Shown in pieces: positions 24,697 through 34,412 of a DNA stretch of 64,000 nt (positions are counted from its first letter, which is position 1; every line of letters begins with the position of its first letter). The notes under the pieces are model-generated. The model saw only the letters and a list, made by a program, of their open reading frames with translations. It made no database searches and had not been told where the DNA came from. Origin of the DNA: Atopobiaceae bacterium UBA1367 (GTDB lineage Bacteria > Actinomycetota > Coriobacteriia > Coriobacteriales > Atopobiaceae); contig DBRN01000003.1 in the NCBI GenBank assembly GCA_002305995.1, forward strand, positions 62,001 to 126,000. The letters run 5' to 3'. The translations under genes were made by a program, and so were the position numbers.

Positions 24697-24739
24697 ATTC
24701 TAGTATGCCTTCTGCGGGTGACCCCTCATCTGAGAGGTC
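24697..24739 (-). promoter_or_regulatory. serC promoter -10 and palindrome
   Basis: On the minus strand TAGAAT (24702-24697) lies 37 bp before the serC ATG. About 17 bp further upstream is a 20-bp imperfect palindrome with 9-bp arms at 24720-24739, placed where an operator would overlap the -35 region. No T-box or other riboswitch consensus is seen. Confidence 0.45.
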
Positions 24740-24854
24740 GATTCATCGAGATATAACGAAGGGTCGACCGTCCACAGTATCATACGGCGCGTTGACCGAA
24801 TTCCGGGCGACCATCTGCCTGTTGCGGCTTCGCGCCTTCGAGACACGGGCGCCA

Positions 24855-26345
24855 TCAGTAGTGGACGACCACCTCGTCGCCGGGATTGATCATGCCATAG
24901 AGCTGCTCGGCCTTCTCGAAGGGCAGGTTGATGCACCCGTGGCTTCCCCACCACGAGCGGATGTCCCCACCGAACTCGGAGCGCCAGGTGGCGTCGTGGA
25001 AGCCGTAGTCGTTGTTGAGGAACGGCATCCAGTAGCTGACGAAGGACTCGTAGTCGGGCTTGTTGTCATGGTCGGTGTCTGCGCCGATGAGCATCCTGTC
25101 GGTCTCCTTGTGCTCGATGGCAAAGGTGCCGGTCGGGGTCGCGTGCATGGCCTGCTTGTCGGGATCCCAGCCTCCCGTGACGCAGTAGGAGTCCCAGATC
25201 ACCGTGCCGTCGGCGTCGTAGAAGCGCACGAACTGCGTCGTGAGGTTCACGTCGAGGTGGCGCCCGCGCTCCTTGGCGCCGGGGGTCACGGGAGGCTTGG
25301 TCTCGACGACGGTGAGGGCGATCTCGCAGCTGTCGCTGGCATCGCGGATGGCGTGGTGGGCCGCGTCGGCCGTCGCGAGGGAGTCGAGCTCCCAGACATG
25401 CTCGTCGTCGGTGGTGCTGCCGGCCTTGACGAGGGCGTCGTTCCCCCTGACCCACTCCCGGATGCCCTCCACGTTGACGGAGAGCGCGAGCTCGTCGTCA
25501 AGGGAGAGCCACGGCGCCTTCATCTCGGGCGTGACGGTCGCGACGGTCTCGTCGCCCCTCGTCAGGGCGAGGTCCTTGCCCAGGGTGGCATTCGCCTGCT
25601 CCACTGCCTTGACCAGGCGCTCGTCGCCTGCGACCACCGTCGGCTGGAGGAGTGCCGCCTTGTCGAGCTCGATGTCGCCCCTCAGGCTGCGGCAGGCGAC
25701 CATGACCTCCTCGCCCACCCGCTCGGCATCGAGCGCCGTGCCGACCGCCTCGTCGACGATGGCGAAGGCCTTGTCCTTCTCCACATATGAGGCGGTGGCG
25801 TTGGTGGGCGGCTCGGCCGTGTCGTTGAAGGCCTTGACGGCATCGCCCACCACCTGCGCGAGGAGCTCCTCGTCGAGGGTCAGCCCTGCGTCGATCAGCA
25901 TGTGCTGGGGTGTGACCAGGGACGGGAGCCAGAGGAGGGGGGTCGTGCGCGCAAGGGCCTCGGCGGCCACGCGATCGCCGTCGCCCGCCAGGCCGATGTC
26001 CGTGCCGCGGATGGTGGCATCAAAGCCACCCGCGCTCGTGACGTGCTGCTCGTAGGTCGCCACGCGCTTCGTGATCGCCGCGGAGAGCTCGCCTGTGGTC
26101 ATGAGGCCCGCATCGACCCCATCGACCGTCGTGCCGGGGGTGAAGTGGGTCGAGAAGAACCAGGTGCCCGCCGCGTATGCGGCGAGCAGGGTCGCGAGGA
26201 TGCCGAGGCGCAGCGACCGGCGTCTCTTGCGTGGGGAGACCGGCTGCTCGCCGGGTGTCCAGGCGCGGGAGGGTGCCATGGAGGGGTTTGGCGCCTCCGC
26301 CTGCGGGGCGGCGCTGCCATTGCTGGGATCGGTGTTTGATGACAC
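24855..26345 (-). CDS. L,D-transpeptidase with peptidoglycan-binding domain
   Basis: 496-residue single-pass membrane protein. A Pro-rich cytoplasmic tail and RKRRRS precede a TM helix (about residues 47-67); a PG-binding_4-like domain (about 75-200) comes before the YkuD catalytic domain, whose active site is SHGCINLPFEKAEQLY near the C-terminus with Cys as nucleophile. It would make 3-3 cross-links or attach proteins to peptidoglycan outside the membrane. Starts at GTG 26345 with GGAGA upstream. Single gene between the ser operon and the GH5/LTA pair. Confidence 0.93.
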   Translation of the reverse strand: MSSNTDPSNGSAAPQAEAPNPSMAPSRAWTPGEQPVSPRKRRRSLRLGILATLLAAYAAGTWFFSTHFTPGTTVDGVDAGLMTTGELSAAITKRVATYEQHVTSAGGFDATIRGTDIGLAGDGDRVAAEALARTTPLLWLPSLVTPQHMLIDAGLTLDEELLAQVVGDAVKAFNDTAEPPTNATASYVEKDKAFAIVDEAVGTALDAERVGEEVMVACRSLRGDIELDKAALLQPTVVAGDERLVKAVEQANATLGKDLALTRGDETVATVTPEMKAPWLSLDDELALSVNVEGIREWVRGNDALVKAGSTTDDEHVWELDSLATADAAHHAIRDASDSCEIALTVVETKPPVTPGAKERGRHLDVNLTTQFVRFYDADGTVIWDSYCVTGGWDPDKQAMHATPTGTFAIEHKETDRMLIGADTDHDNKPDYESFVSYWMPFLNNDYGFHDATWRSEFGGDIRSWWGSHGCINLPFEKAEQLYGMINPGDEVVVHY

Positions 26346-26461
26346 GTGCTTCTCCGATGTGACGGGTCGGTGGGGGCGGCGCTCCCTGGCGCCGCACGAG
26401 GGTCAATGATAGCCCATGTGGTCTCATGTCCTGCCAAAGTCTGACAAGCTGGACGCAATTG

Positions 26462-27619
26462 TCATCCCCTGGCGGGGCGAAGCCCTCGGCATGTCGTTGC
26501 CCAGGCAGGCGAGAGCCAGCCCGCGCGTACGCATGCCTCCAGGCTCCAGTCGTCGTGGGTGGCGTTGCGCAGGCTCCAGAAGCAGCCTCCCATGCCTCGG
26601 TCGAAGGCTGCCAGCTGTGCCGAGGCGTAGGCGCGGTAGGCCACCGCGCGCTCGTCGGCGGGGAGCGCGGACAGGCCCTTGATGTGGTGCGAGAGCGACC
26701 ACTCGCCCACGAGCACGGGATGATGGCGCTGGGCCCGCGCGATGCGCATGCCGACGACACGCGCGATGGCGAGGTGTCCGCGCAGGCTAGAGATCCGCGT
26801 GGCTCGGGCGAGGGTCGCCACATACTGGTGGGTGTCGATCCAGACGTTGGGGTGGCGCCCTGCCGGAAGGAAGCGGTCCCAGGCACCCAGCTGAAACTGG
26901 TCGTGGAAGACGAGGGCGACGTCCCTGCCGAGGATGGGGCGCAGGCGCTCGTAGACGAGCTGGTAGAACTGCGCGAGCACGAGGTGCGGGATGGGCCGCG
27001 AGCGCTCGACGCGGGTGGGATGGCCCGCACCGTAGCGCCTCATGCTGTCGGCGAAGACGCGCGGGCTGGCGGGCTCGTTCATCGCCTCGATGCCGAAGAG
27101 CGCCGGGTGCGAGGCGTAGCGCAGGGCAAGCCGCTCGAGCACCGACAGGGTCCGCGCGATGTGGTCCGGCGAGAGGTGCCAGGTGCACAGCCCGCAGACC
27201 CCGCCGTTGTCAAAGCCGTTCTGGCCTCCCGGCACGGTGTGCAGGTCGACGAGCACGCGCATGCCGTGGGATGCGGCCCAGTCGAGGGCGTGGTCGACGC
27301 ATGCGACACAGCTCTCGTGGGAGTCGTCCCCAAACACGTGGTAGGGCACGGGCAGGCGCACCAGGTCGCATCCGATCCCGGAGAGCCAGGCGAAGGTAGC
27401 CTCGGTGACGTAGGTGTCGCGATGGTGTCCGAGGCGCGCGGCGAGCTCGTCGCCGGGAAGCTCGCGACGCAGCCCGCACTCGTCGTCGGCAACCGTCCCC
27501 GCGAAGGGTCCCGGGCATGCGGCCGACTCCATCCAGCGCTCGAGCACGAGCCAGTTGCCGAGGTTGACGCCGCGCAGGGGTCTCGTGGCGTCCCAGGTCC
27601 GTGTGCCCCGCCTTGCCAT
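26462..27619 (-). CDS. Glycoside hydrolase family 5 protein (exo-glucanase-like)
   Basis: 385-residue TIM-barrel hydrolase resembling GH5 exo-beta-1,3-glucanases. RGVNLGNWLVLERWM is the N-terminal block, MRVLVDLHTVPGGQNGFDNG a barrel strand, FGIEAMNEPAS holds the acid/base Glu and VLVGEWSLS the nucleophile Glu. No signal peptide is seen, so it is predicted cytoplasmic. Its ATG lies 3 bp after the stop of the LTA-synthase-like gene, so the two are coupled. Substrate could be a beta-glucan or an envelope glycan piece (inference). Confidence 0.85.
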   Translation of the reverse strand: MARRGTRTWDATRPLRGVNLGNWLVLERWMESAACPGPFAGTVADDECGLRRELPGDELAARLGHHRDTYVTEATFAWLSGIGCDLVRLPVPYHVFGDDSHESCVACVDHALDWAASHGMRVLVDLHTVPGGQNGFDNGGVCGLCTWHLSPDHIARTLSVLERLALRYASHPALFGIEAMNEPASPRVFADSMRRYGAGHPTRVERSRPIPHLVLAQFYQLVYERLRPILGRDVALVFHDQFQLGAWDRFLPAGRHPNVWIDTHQYVATLARATRISSLRGHLAIARVVGMRIARAQRHHPVLVGEWSLSHHIKGLSALPADERAVAYRAYASAQLAAFDRGMGGCFWSLRNATHDDWSLEACVRAGWLSPAWATTCRGLRPARG

Positions 27620-27622
27620 GGC

Positions 27623-29806
27623 CTAGAGCTTCTCCGCAAAGTTGAGGTATTCCACCAGGGCCATCTTGTCGTAGAGCTCCTTGTAGGGACTGTCGTCGTC
27701 GGGCCGGTACCAGATGTCGTCCGCTCCCAGGTAGCCGTGGAGGTTGGTCGCCTGTATCTGCTGGTTGACCGCGAGCTGGGCCTTCTGGTACCTGCTCAGC
27801 GGCGCGCCGATCGCGTCGAGCATGATGGTGCCCAGGACCTCGACGCTGGTGTCGCGGACGTCGCTGCGCTGGAGACGGCCGCTCACGTTGTAGTTCGCCC
27901 AGATGAGGTACTCGGTGTGGTAGATGCGCTGCGAGTGCGTGACGTCGTCCTCGTTGGGGTACCACGCGTCGTTGTACTCGAGGGTCATCGAGGGCTGGTG
28001 GTCGCCGAAGAACACCAGCACCACCGGACGGTCAAGCTCCTTGAGGCGTGCCATGAACCACTCGAGCGCGCGGTCCGACTCCTCCATGCAGGAGAGGTAC
28101 TCGTTCAGGCGCTCGGGCGTCTCCGACACGGTCGGGTTGTCATAGAAGCCGGTGGGCTGGTAGTGGGTGAGCATGTCCTCGGGAATGTTGTTCTGGTTGT
28201 ACGAGCCATGGTTCTGCATCGTGACGTTGAAGATGAACTGCGGCGACTCGTCCGCGGCGAGCAGGTCGAGCGTGGCCTGGTAGGTCGCCTCGTCGGACAC
28301 GCCGCTATGGAAGATGGGAACGCCAGTGGGCGTGGTCGACTGCTTGGTGCCGTCGACGTTGCGCTGCGGCATGCCGCCGAAGTCGTCGATGGTGATGAAG
28401 GTGTCGAAGTCCCAGGCGTCGTACACCTTGTTGCGGTTCCAGTTGGTGCCGTAGTTGGGGTGCATCGCGTGGGTGACGTAGCCCAGGCGCTTGAACTGGC
28501 GGGCAAGGTTGTCGATCGGGTCGAGCGGGAAGGTGGAGTAGGGGTACTTGCCTGCGCCGATGTAGCCGAGCGAGTTGCCTGAGAGGAACTCGAACTCGGA
28601 GTTGCAGGTGCCCCCGCTGTGCACGTTCACGAACAGCTCACCGCGGTAGAGTGCCGTGCTGACGCTGTTGAAGAAGTGCGGGCCCTCGTAGCCGGCATGC
28701 ATGCCGTCGAAGTCGGAGAGGTCGGCGAAGGACTCGTTCATGACGACGATGACCGTGGGCTTGACCTGCTCGAACTGGGCCTCCGCCTGCTTGCGTGCCT
28801 CGCTCGCCCCGATGCCCTCGTCGTAGGCCCTGGCGAGCTCGATGGTCGCGGCCTTTGCGTCGTCGGTGGTGTAGTCCTCGGGCTTGTGGACGGGCAGGTC
28901 CTGCCACACGGCGATGAACGTGGGGAGGAACCCCTGCTTCTCGTAGTAGCTGATGGAGTACCAGTACATGATCTGCACCTGGAAGAGCCCCATGTAGTCG
29001 GGTGCGAGCACCAGGGCGGCGCAGAGCAGCGCCGACGCGATGCCCTTACCCGTGTCACGCCTGACGTTGCCCCGCCTCGGGTCATCCGCCTGGACGATCC
29101 AGGTGGGATGCAGCAGCGAGAGGACGCACAGGCCGGAGAGCGTGATGGCGACGCCTATGGTCGCGCGCGGGTCGATCGAGTAGGTGTACTGGTCGCTCAC
29201 GGCTACCGCCGTGCCCAGGGCAAGCAGGTCGTTGGGGAGGATGGCAGCATTCTTGAACTTGCGCATGAAGTACTGGGCGACGCCCACGAAAGAGAAGAAC
29301 GCGCAGGCAGGCAGGACCGCCGACCCGTGGCGCCTCCCCACGAGGTAGGGGAACAGCGACGCGGTCATGACGAGCAGCAGCTCGAGCCACCAGTACGTTG
29401 GTCCCCACAGCAGCACCGCCCAGCTCCAGGGCTCCTCGATCATGAGGACGGCGAGCAGGCCGAACAGCAGCAGCAGCCCCCACTCCACGTGCCGCCTCAG
29501 CCGCAGATCGAAGCTCCTCATGCGGGCGAAGAGGTGATCGCGGCGCAAGGTGACCTGTGAGAGGGCGATGATGGCGGGGGTCGTCACGAGCGGGGCCAGC
29601 GGTGCGAACACGCGACCGTCGACGAGTCCGGCGAACCCCCACACCGCAAGCCCTGCCAGGGCGATGCCGTAGGGGATGTTCCACCCCATGGTGTTGTGTG
29701 ACACCTCGCGGCCGAGCGAGCGCTCGGTGAGGACGTACCTGCTGGTGAGGGCGACATAGGTGGCGAGGCCCACCAGGAAGATGAGGCCTGCGAAAGATGA
29801 GAACAT
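27623..29806 (-). CDS. LTA synthase/sulfatase-family membrane protein
   Basis: 727-residue polytopic protein with about six N-terminal TM helices, then an extracellular sulfatase-like alkaline-phosphatase domain. Catalytic signposts are VIVVMNESFADLSDF (metal Glu), SGGTCNSEFEFLSG (Thr nucleophile) and VFFGDHQPS (metal Asp/His). Relatives transfer glycerol-phosphate onto lipoteichoic acid or other envelope glycopolymers. The frame is open further upstream, but the ATG at 29806 has GGAGGAC in front and begins directly with a TM helix. A candidate -10 on the minus strand (TACAAT, 29884-29879) lies 73 bp upstream. Confidence 0.9.
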   Translation of the reverse strand: MFSSFAGLIFLVGLATYVALTSRYVLTERSLGREVSHNTMGWNIPYGIALAGLAVWGFAGLVDGRVFAPLAPLVTTPAIIALSQVTLRRDHLFARMRSFDLRLRRHVEWGLLLLFGLLAVLMIEEPWSWAVLLWGPTYWWLELLLVMTASLFPYLVGRRHGSAVLPACAFFSFVGVAQYFMRKFKNAAILPNDLLALGTAVAVSDQYTYSIDPRATIGVAITLSGLCVLSLLHPTWIVQADDPRRGNVRRDTGKGIASALLCAALVLAPDYMGLFQVQIMYWYSISYYEKQGFLPTFIAVWQDLPVHKPEDYTTDDAKAATIELARAYDEGIGASEARKQAEAQFEQVKPTVIVVMNESFADLSDFDGMHAGYEGPHFFNSVSTALYRGELFVNVHSGGTCNSEFEFLSGNSLGYIGAGKYPYSTFPLDPIDNLARQFKRLGYVTHAMHPNYGTNWNRNKVYDAWDFDTFITIDDFGGMPQRNVDGTKQSTTPTGVPIFHSGVSDEATYQATLDLLAADESPQFIFNVTMQNHGSYNQNNIPEDMLTHYQPTGFYDNPTVSETPERLNEYLSCMEESDRALEWFMARLKELDRPVVLVFFGDHQPSMTLEYNDAWYPNEDDVTHSQRIYHTEYLIWANYNVSGRLQRSDVRDTSVEVLGTIMLDAIGAPLSRYQKAQLAVNQQIQATNLHGYLGADDIWYRPDDDSPYKELYDKMALVEYLNFAEKL

Positions 29807-29878
29807 GCGATGTCCTCCAAGGCGCAGAGGAAGCCCGCGGCCTTGGTCGCGAGCCCATAGGGACGAATTGACGAAACG

Positions 29879-29884
29879 ATTGTA
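29879..29884 (-). promoter_or_regulatory. Candidate -10 box of the LTA-synthase-like/GH5 operon
   Basis: CTACAAT on the minus strand in the 322-bp divergent gap (29807-30128). The rest of the gap shows GC-rich sequence without a gene. Confidence 0.45.
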
Positions 29885-30128
29885 GGAGAAGGGCGCCGCG
29901 TCCCGCCCGTGCCCACGCAAACCATACGAAGTTTATGATTCCGTCACGCCTCGCGGGCGCAGGCGGGGCGGATCGGCGCCCGGGTCGAGGCTCGTGCCCG
30001 CCGCCACGCGCCTGCGGCGGCACCCTGTCGCAGCGTGGGCAAAACGGGTACCGTAGGGTGCGGGTGTGAGGTATCAGGTCTGTCGGCGCCGCAGGGAGCT
30101 GGCGGCTTGGGTGGTCATGGGAGGATTC

Positions 30129-31277
30129 ATGAACGAACGGGTGCTCAAGGAGGCAGGGCGCGCCAAGCTCGTCCTGGCGGCGCTGCTCATCGTGGGTACC
30201 ATGGTCGCCGAGGCGCTTGCGTTCGGCATCGCCCTCCTGCTCGGCCTGCCTGATGACTCGCTGTGGTCCGAGATCGTCCTCGAGCTGTCCGGCGCCGTGG
30301 CGGCCGTGCTCGGCGTCATCGCGCTCGGCGGGCGTCGCTGGGCGTCCGTCTCGCGCGACGACGTGGCCTTCACGTTTCGCTTTGGGTGGTGGTGCCTGGC
30401 GCTGTCCGTTGGCCTGATGGGGCTTGACCTGTGGGACTGCCTTGCCAGCGCGATGCCCGTCTCCCCCGAGTGGCCCTCCCGTGTCATCGAGCTGACGCTG
30501 TTCACGCTTTCCATCGGCATCTACGAGGAGTTCCTGTTTCGAGGACTCGTGTTCAACGGGCTGCTTGCCGTGATGGGCGGCACGCATCGGGGCGTGTGGC
30601 GCGCGGTCATCCTCACCTCCCTCCTCTTCGGCCTTGCCCACGTGGACTTTGGCACCGACTTTGCCGAGCCGGCCATGGTGGCCCAGGCGATCCTCAAGGT
30701 CCTGCAGACGGGCATCTACTCCGTGATGCTCTGCGTCATCGTGCTGCGCACGCGCAGGCTGGGCGGCGTGAGCCTCTACCACGGGCTGGACGACCTGCTC
30801 ATCCTGCTGCCGAGCGTGGCCCTCTTCGCGGAGCCGCTGGACACCGAGTATGTCCTCGCGGGGGAGGAGGGCCTCTCGGCCATATGGTTCTACCTGGTCA
30901 TCATCGTGCTGTACATGCCATTCCTCATCAAGTCGGTGCGGGAGCTGAGGCGCGGCCAGGACGTGTACCGAGGCGTGTTCATGGAGCGACTCGTCGCGCG
31001 GCTCGAGCGTGAGGCGCAGCGTCCGTGGGATGATGGCCCGAGCCCGTGGTCACCGCCCGCGCCCGGGGTGGTCGCAGACCTGGCGGCCTCGCGTGCCGTC
31101 GAGACGGGCTCCACACCCCCGGCGGCGCCTGACGCCCGCCCGGGCCCGGCGCCAACGGCGCCGGCAGCCGACTTCCCTGCGGGATGGGCGGAGGCGCCTA
31201 CGCAGGCACCCCCGGTGACGGGCTCGCAGCCTCGCCCCGACCGCAGCGGCCGCCCGCCCGCGCCAAAGGGACTCTGA
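30129..31277 (+). CDS. CPBP-family intramembrane metalloprotease
   Basis: 382-residue membrane protein with about eight hydrophobic helices. The CPBP (CAAX/Abi) signature is present: IYEEFLFRGLVFNGLL for motif 1 and LFGLAHVDFGTD for the His motif. Family members process prenylated proteins or bacteriocin-related peptides; the target is unknown here. The C-terminal ~70 residues are Pro/Ala-rich and probably disordered; the last codons and stop lie in a 28-bp element repeated 61 bp downstream. The ATG at 30129 has GGGAGG in front. Confidence 0.88.
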   Translation: MNERVLKEAGRAKLVLAALLIVGTMVAEALAFGIALLLGLPDDSLWSEIVLELSGAVAAVLGVIALGGRRWASVSRDDVAFTFRFGWWCLALSVGLMGLDLWDCLASAMPVSPEWPSRVIELTLFTLSIGIYEEFLFRGLVFNGLLAVMGGTHRGVWRAVILTSLLFGLAHVDFGTDFAEPAMVAQAILKVLQTGIYSVMLCVIVLRTRRLGGVSLYHGLDDLLILLPSVALFAEPLDTEYVLAGEEGLSAIWFYLVIIVLYMPFLIKSVRELRRGQDVYRGVFMERLVARLEREAQRPWDDGPSPWSPPAPGVVADLAASRAVETGSTPPAAPDARPGPAPTAPAADFPAGWAEAPTQAPPVTGSQPRPDRSGRPPAPKGL

Positions 31278-31339
31278 GATAGCCGTCCTTTGCGGTCGCT
31301 TGACCATGCCACGCCCGCCCGCGCCCAAAGGGCTCTGAG
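31251..31339. repeat. Twin 28-bp element, 61-bp offset (CPBP gene end)
   Basis: CGCCCGCCCGCGCC followed by AAAGGG(A/G)CTCTGAG occurs at 31251-31278, containing the stop codon of the CPBP gene, and again at 31312-31339 with two changes. Each copy has GCCC/GGGC-type arms. Confidence 0.85.
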
Positions 31340-31520
31340 GGCACGTCTGGGTGCGCCTGCGTGCGGCGTCGCCCCTTCCATGCGATAGACGTCGCTCTTG
31401 TATGCATTTTTCCGGTCACCTGTCGCATGCCCGCCCACTGGCTGTAAAATCGAACGAGGTTCAATTTGTGGTGGCCGGATGCCCCGCGCACGCGACGCGC
31501 CTGCCACGAAAGGGGTACGC

Positions 31521-33359
31521 ATGGACATTCAGGGCTTCTATGCCGGCAGGGCCTTTGACGCGCACGAGTACCTGGGGGCGCATGTCGTCGAGCAGGGCAC
31601 GGTCGTCAGGGCCTTTGCGCCCGCGGCCACGGGGATGACCGTCGTGCACCATGACGGCTTCGAGAGCGAGATGGGGCGCATCCACGACGGGAGCTTCTGG
31701 GAGGCCTGGGTGCCCGACCTCGCCGAGGGGGACTCGTACGAGCTGCGCGTGTATCTGCCCGGGGGCGGCCATCAGGATCACGCCGACCCGTATGCGTTCG
31801 GGTCGGAGCTGCGTCCCGCGCACCGTTCGGTCGTGCGCGACCTCACGGACTTCGCGTGGCATGACGCACGATGGCTGGAGGGGCGCACGCCGCGCATCGG
31901 CGAGCCGCTCAACATCTACGAGCTGCACCTTGGGTCGTGGCGCAAGCGCGGGGGAGAGGCCGCGGCCGCGCCCAGCGATGACCCGAGCTTGTGGTACGCC
32001 TACGACGAGCTGGCCGAGCCGCTCGTGGAATACCTCACCGAGGCGGGCTACAACTATGTGGAGTTCATGCCCCTGGCAGAGTATCCCGACGACGCCTCCT
32101 GGGGATACCAGGGCACGGGCTTCTTCGCCCCCACGAGTCGCTATGGGACGCCCAAGCAGCTCATGGCACTCATCGACAGGCTCCACCAGGCGGGCATCGG
32201 CGCGATCCTCGACTTCGTGCCCGTGCACTTCGCCCTGGACGACTGGGGGCTGCGCACCTTTGACGGCACCGCGCTCTACGAGTATCCCAACGCCGACGTG
32301 GGCGTGTCGGAGTGGGGCAGCTGCAACTTCATGTACTCGCGAGGCGAAAGCTGCAGCTTCATGCAGTCGTGCGCCCATCACTGGATGGAGGCGTTCCACT
32401 TCGACGGACTGCGCATGGACGCCATCAGCCGCATCATCTATTGGATGGGTGACCAGGCGCGCGGCGTCAACAACGAGGCGGTCACCTTCGTCAGGCGCAT
32501 GAACGGTGGGCTCAAGCGCATGCATCCCGGCTGCATCCTTGCCGCCGAGGACTCCACCGACTACCCCGGCACCACCAGGGCGCCCGAGGAGGGGGGCCTG
32601 GGCTTCGACTACAAGTGGGACATGGGCTGGATGAACGACACGCTCGACTTCTTCAAGAAGACGCCGGACGAGCGCAGGGACCACTATCACAAGCTCACGT
32701 TCTCGATGATGTACTTTCCCAACGAGCGCTACCTGCTGCCGCTCTCCCATGACGAGAACGTGCATGGCAAGGCGACCGTGCTTGGCAAGATGTACGGCGA
32801 CTACTGGGACAAGTTCCCCCAGGCACGTGCGCTCTACCTGTACATGTACGTGCACCCGGGCAAGAAGCTCAACTTCATGGGTGGCGAGTTTGGCCAGATG
32901 CGCGAGTGGGACGAGCGTCGCGAGCAGGACTGGGGCATGCTCGACTATCCCATCCACGGTGCCTTTGCCCGGTACATGGCCGAGCTGTCCCGGCTCTACC
33001 TGGAGCACGGCGCCCTCAGCGAATGGGACTACTACGGACCCGGCTTTGCCTGGCTGGACTGCCACCAGGAGCAGCGCTGCCTCTATGCTATCGAGCGCAA
33101 GAACGCCGGCGAGCGCCTGATCGCGGTGTTCAACATGGGAGGGGAGGCCCAGCGCGACTGGCGGGTGGACGTGGTCGGTGCCGCGAGTGGCTGCAACGTG
33201 CTGCTGCATACCGACTGGGACCGCTTTGGCGGCAGGACCGAGCCTGGCGACGAGCGCGTGCGGCTCGATGACGAGCTGCTCACCCTCTCGCTGCCGCCGT
33301 TCTCGGGCGCGTTGCTCAAGGTGTACGAACCGGTGGCCCGTCCTCAGGTAAAAGCCTAG
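31521..33359 (+). CDS. glgB: 1,4-alpha-glucan branching enzyme
   Basis: 612-residue GH13 enzyme that makes alpha-1,6 branches in glycogen. An N-terminal CBM48-like domain (FAPAATGMTVVHHDGFE) precedes the barrel. The nucleophile Asp is in FDGLRMDAISRI, the acid/base Glu in ILAAEDSTDYPG, and the third acid in LSHDENVHGK. Shorter than the ~730-residue type because it lacks the extra N-terminal domain. The ATG at 31521 has GAAAGGGG upstream. No other glg genes are adjacent. Confidence 0.94.
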   Translation: MDIQGFYAGRAFDAHEYLGAHVVEQGTVVRAFAPAATGMTVVHHDGFESEMGRIHDGSFWEAWVPDLAEGDSYELRVYLPGGGHQDHADPYAFGSELRPAHRSVVRDLTDFAWHDARWLEGRTPRIGEPLNIYELHLGSWRKRGGEAAAAPSDDPSLWYAYDELAEPLVEYLTEAGYNYVEFMPLAEYPDDASWGYQGTGFFAPTSRYGTPKQLMALIDRLHQAGIGAILDFVPVHFALDDWGLRTFDGTALYEYPNADVGVSEWGSCNFMYSRGESCSFMQSCAHHWMEAFHFDGLRMDAISRIIYWMGDQARGVNNEAVTFVRRMNGGLKRMHPGCILAAEDSTDYPGTTRAPEEGGLGFDYKWDMGWMNDTLDFFKKTPDERRDHYHKLTFSMMYFPNERYLLPLSHDENVHGKATVLGKMYGDYWDKFPQARALYLYMYVHPGKKLNFMGGEFGQMREWDERREQDWGMLDYPIHGAFARYMAELSRLYLEHGALSEWDYYGPGFAWLDCHQEQRCLYAIERKNAGERLIAVFNMGGEAQRDWRVDVVGAASGCNVLLHTDWDRFGGRTEPGDERVRLDDELLTLSLPPFSGALLKVYEPVARPQVKA

Positions 33360-33470
33360 TTAACCATCGGAAGTGGGAGTGTGCGCCTGCGTGCTGCCAT
33401 GCGAACATAAACTATGTATCTGTGCCGTCCGCGTAAGAGGGCGCGGGCCAGTCTCTCATGGGAGGATGTC

Positions 33471-34271
33471 ATGAAGTCCTGTATGCTCAACCGTCGTCAG
33501 GCCCTTGCCCTTGGCATGGGCGGCGTCGCCTCGCTCGCCCTGGCCGCCTGCGGCGGCTCCGATGGCGCTGCCGGCGACGCTGGCAAGACCTACACCATCG
33601 CCACCGACACCACCTTCGCCCCGTTCGAGTATGCCGAGGCCGACGGCACCTACGTGGGCATCGACATCGACCTGCTTGCCGCCATCGCTGCCGACCAGGG
33701 CTTCGAGTACGAGTTGAATCCCGTCGGCTTCGATGCCGCCCTGCAGAACGTCCAGTCGGGCCAGGCCGACGGCGTCATTGCCGGCATGTCCATCACCGAC
33801 GACCGTAGGAAGATCTTTGACTTCTCCGAGCCCTACTACGACTCCACCGTCTGCTGCGCCGTCACCAAGGGCAGCGACGTCGCCTCCCTGGAGGACCTCA
33901 AGGGCAAGAACGTCGCCGTGAAGACCGGTACCATGAGCCAGAAGTGGGCCGAGAGCATCGCCGAGCAGTACGGCTTCACCATGACGGTGTTCGACGACTC
34001 CGCCACCATGTACGAGGAGGTCGGCGGCAACTCCGTGGCCTGCTTCGAGGACACGCCCGTCATGAGCTACGCCATCTCGACCGGCAACGTCGACCTCGCC
34101 ATCATTGCCGAGGTCGAGAGCGACTCCGAGTTTGCCACCCCGTACGGCTTCGCCGTCGCCAAGGGCCAGAGCGCCGAGCTCCTCTCCATGTTTGATGCCG
34201 GCCTCGCCAACATCAGGGAGAACGGCACCTACGACAAGATCATCTCCACGTACGTCCAGTCCGTCGACTAG
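33471..34271 (+). CDS. Polar amino-acid ABC transporter, substrate-binding lipoprotein
   Basis: 266-residue solute-binding protein. A signal peptide ends in the lipobox LALAACGG, so it is lipid-anchored outside the membrane. The mature part is SBP_bac_3: TIATDTTFAPFEYAEADGT, then GFDAALQNVQSGQADGVIAG, then DDRRKIFDFSEPYYDS, typical of glutamine/polar amino-acid binders. GGGAGG precedes the ATG. First gene of a three-gene importer (SBP, permease, ATPase). Confidence 0.93.
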   Translation: MKSCMLNRRQALALGMGGVASLALAACGGSDGAAGDAGKTYTIATDTTFAPFEYAEADGTYVGIDIDLLAAIAADQGFEYELNPVGFDAALQNVQSGQADGVIAGMSITDDRRKIFDFSEPYYDSTVCCAVTKGSDVASLEDLKGKNVAVKTGTMSQKWAESIAEQYGFTMTVFDDSATMYEEVGGNSVACFEDTPVMSYAISTGNVDLAIIAEVESDSEFATPYGFAVAKGQSAELLSMFDAGLANIRENGTYDKIISTYVQSVD

Positions 34272-34293
34272 CATGGGCAGCGTTTGAGTCCGA

Positions 34294-34321
34294 CGCCCCG
34301 GATGCGGTAGCATTCGGGGCG
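34294..34321 (+). other. Intercistronic stem-loop after the binding-protein gene
   Basis: CGCCCCGGATGC and GCATTCGGGGCG form a 12-bp stem (one G-T pair) with a GGTA loop, 23 bp after the binding-protein stop. It has no long T-run. This position usually lowers permease/ATPase expression relative to the binding protein. Confidence 0.65.
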
Positions 34322-34412
34322 CTTTGTGCGTCTGGGCCGCCGTCTGCCGAGGTGGGCGATGGCGGCCCAGCACATCGTCTGGATGGGCGCCGGAGAGAGA
34401 GGGGTCGTGCCC

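Noticed and set aside
31450..31470. Second LexA box (CGAACGAGGTTCA) upstream of glgB
   Set aside because: Only three bases separate GAAC and GTTC; the operator needs four, and glgB is not an SOS gene.
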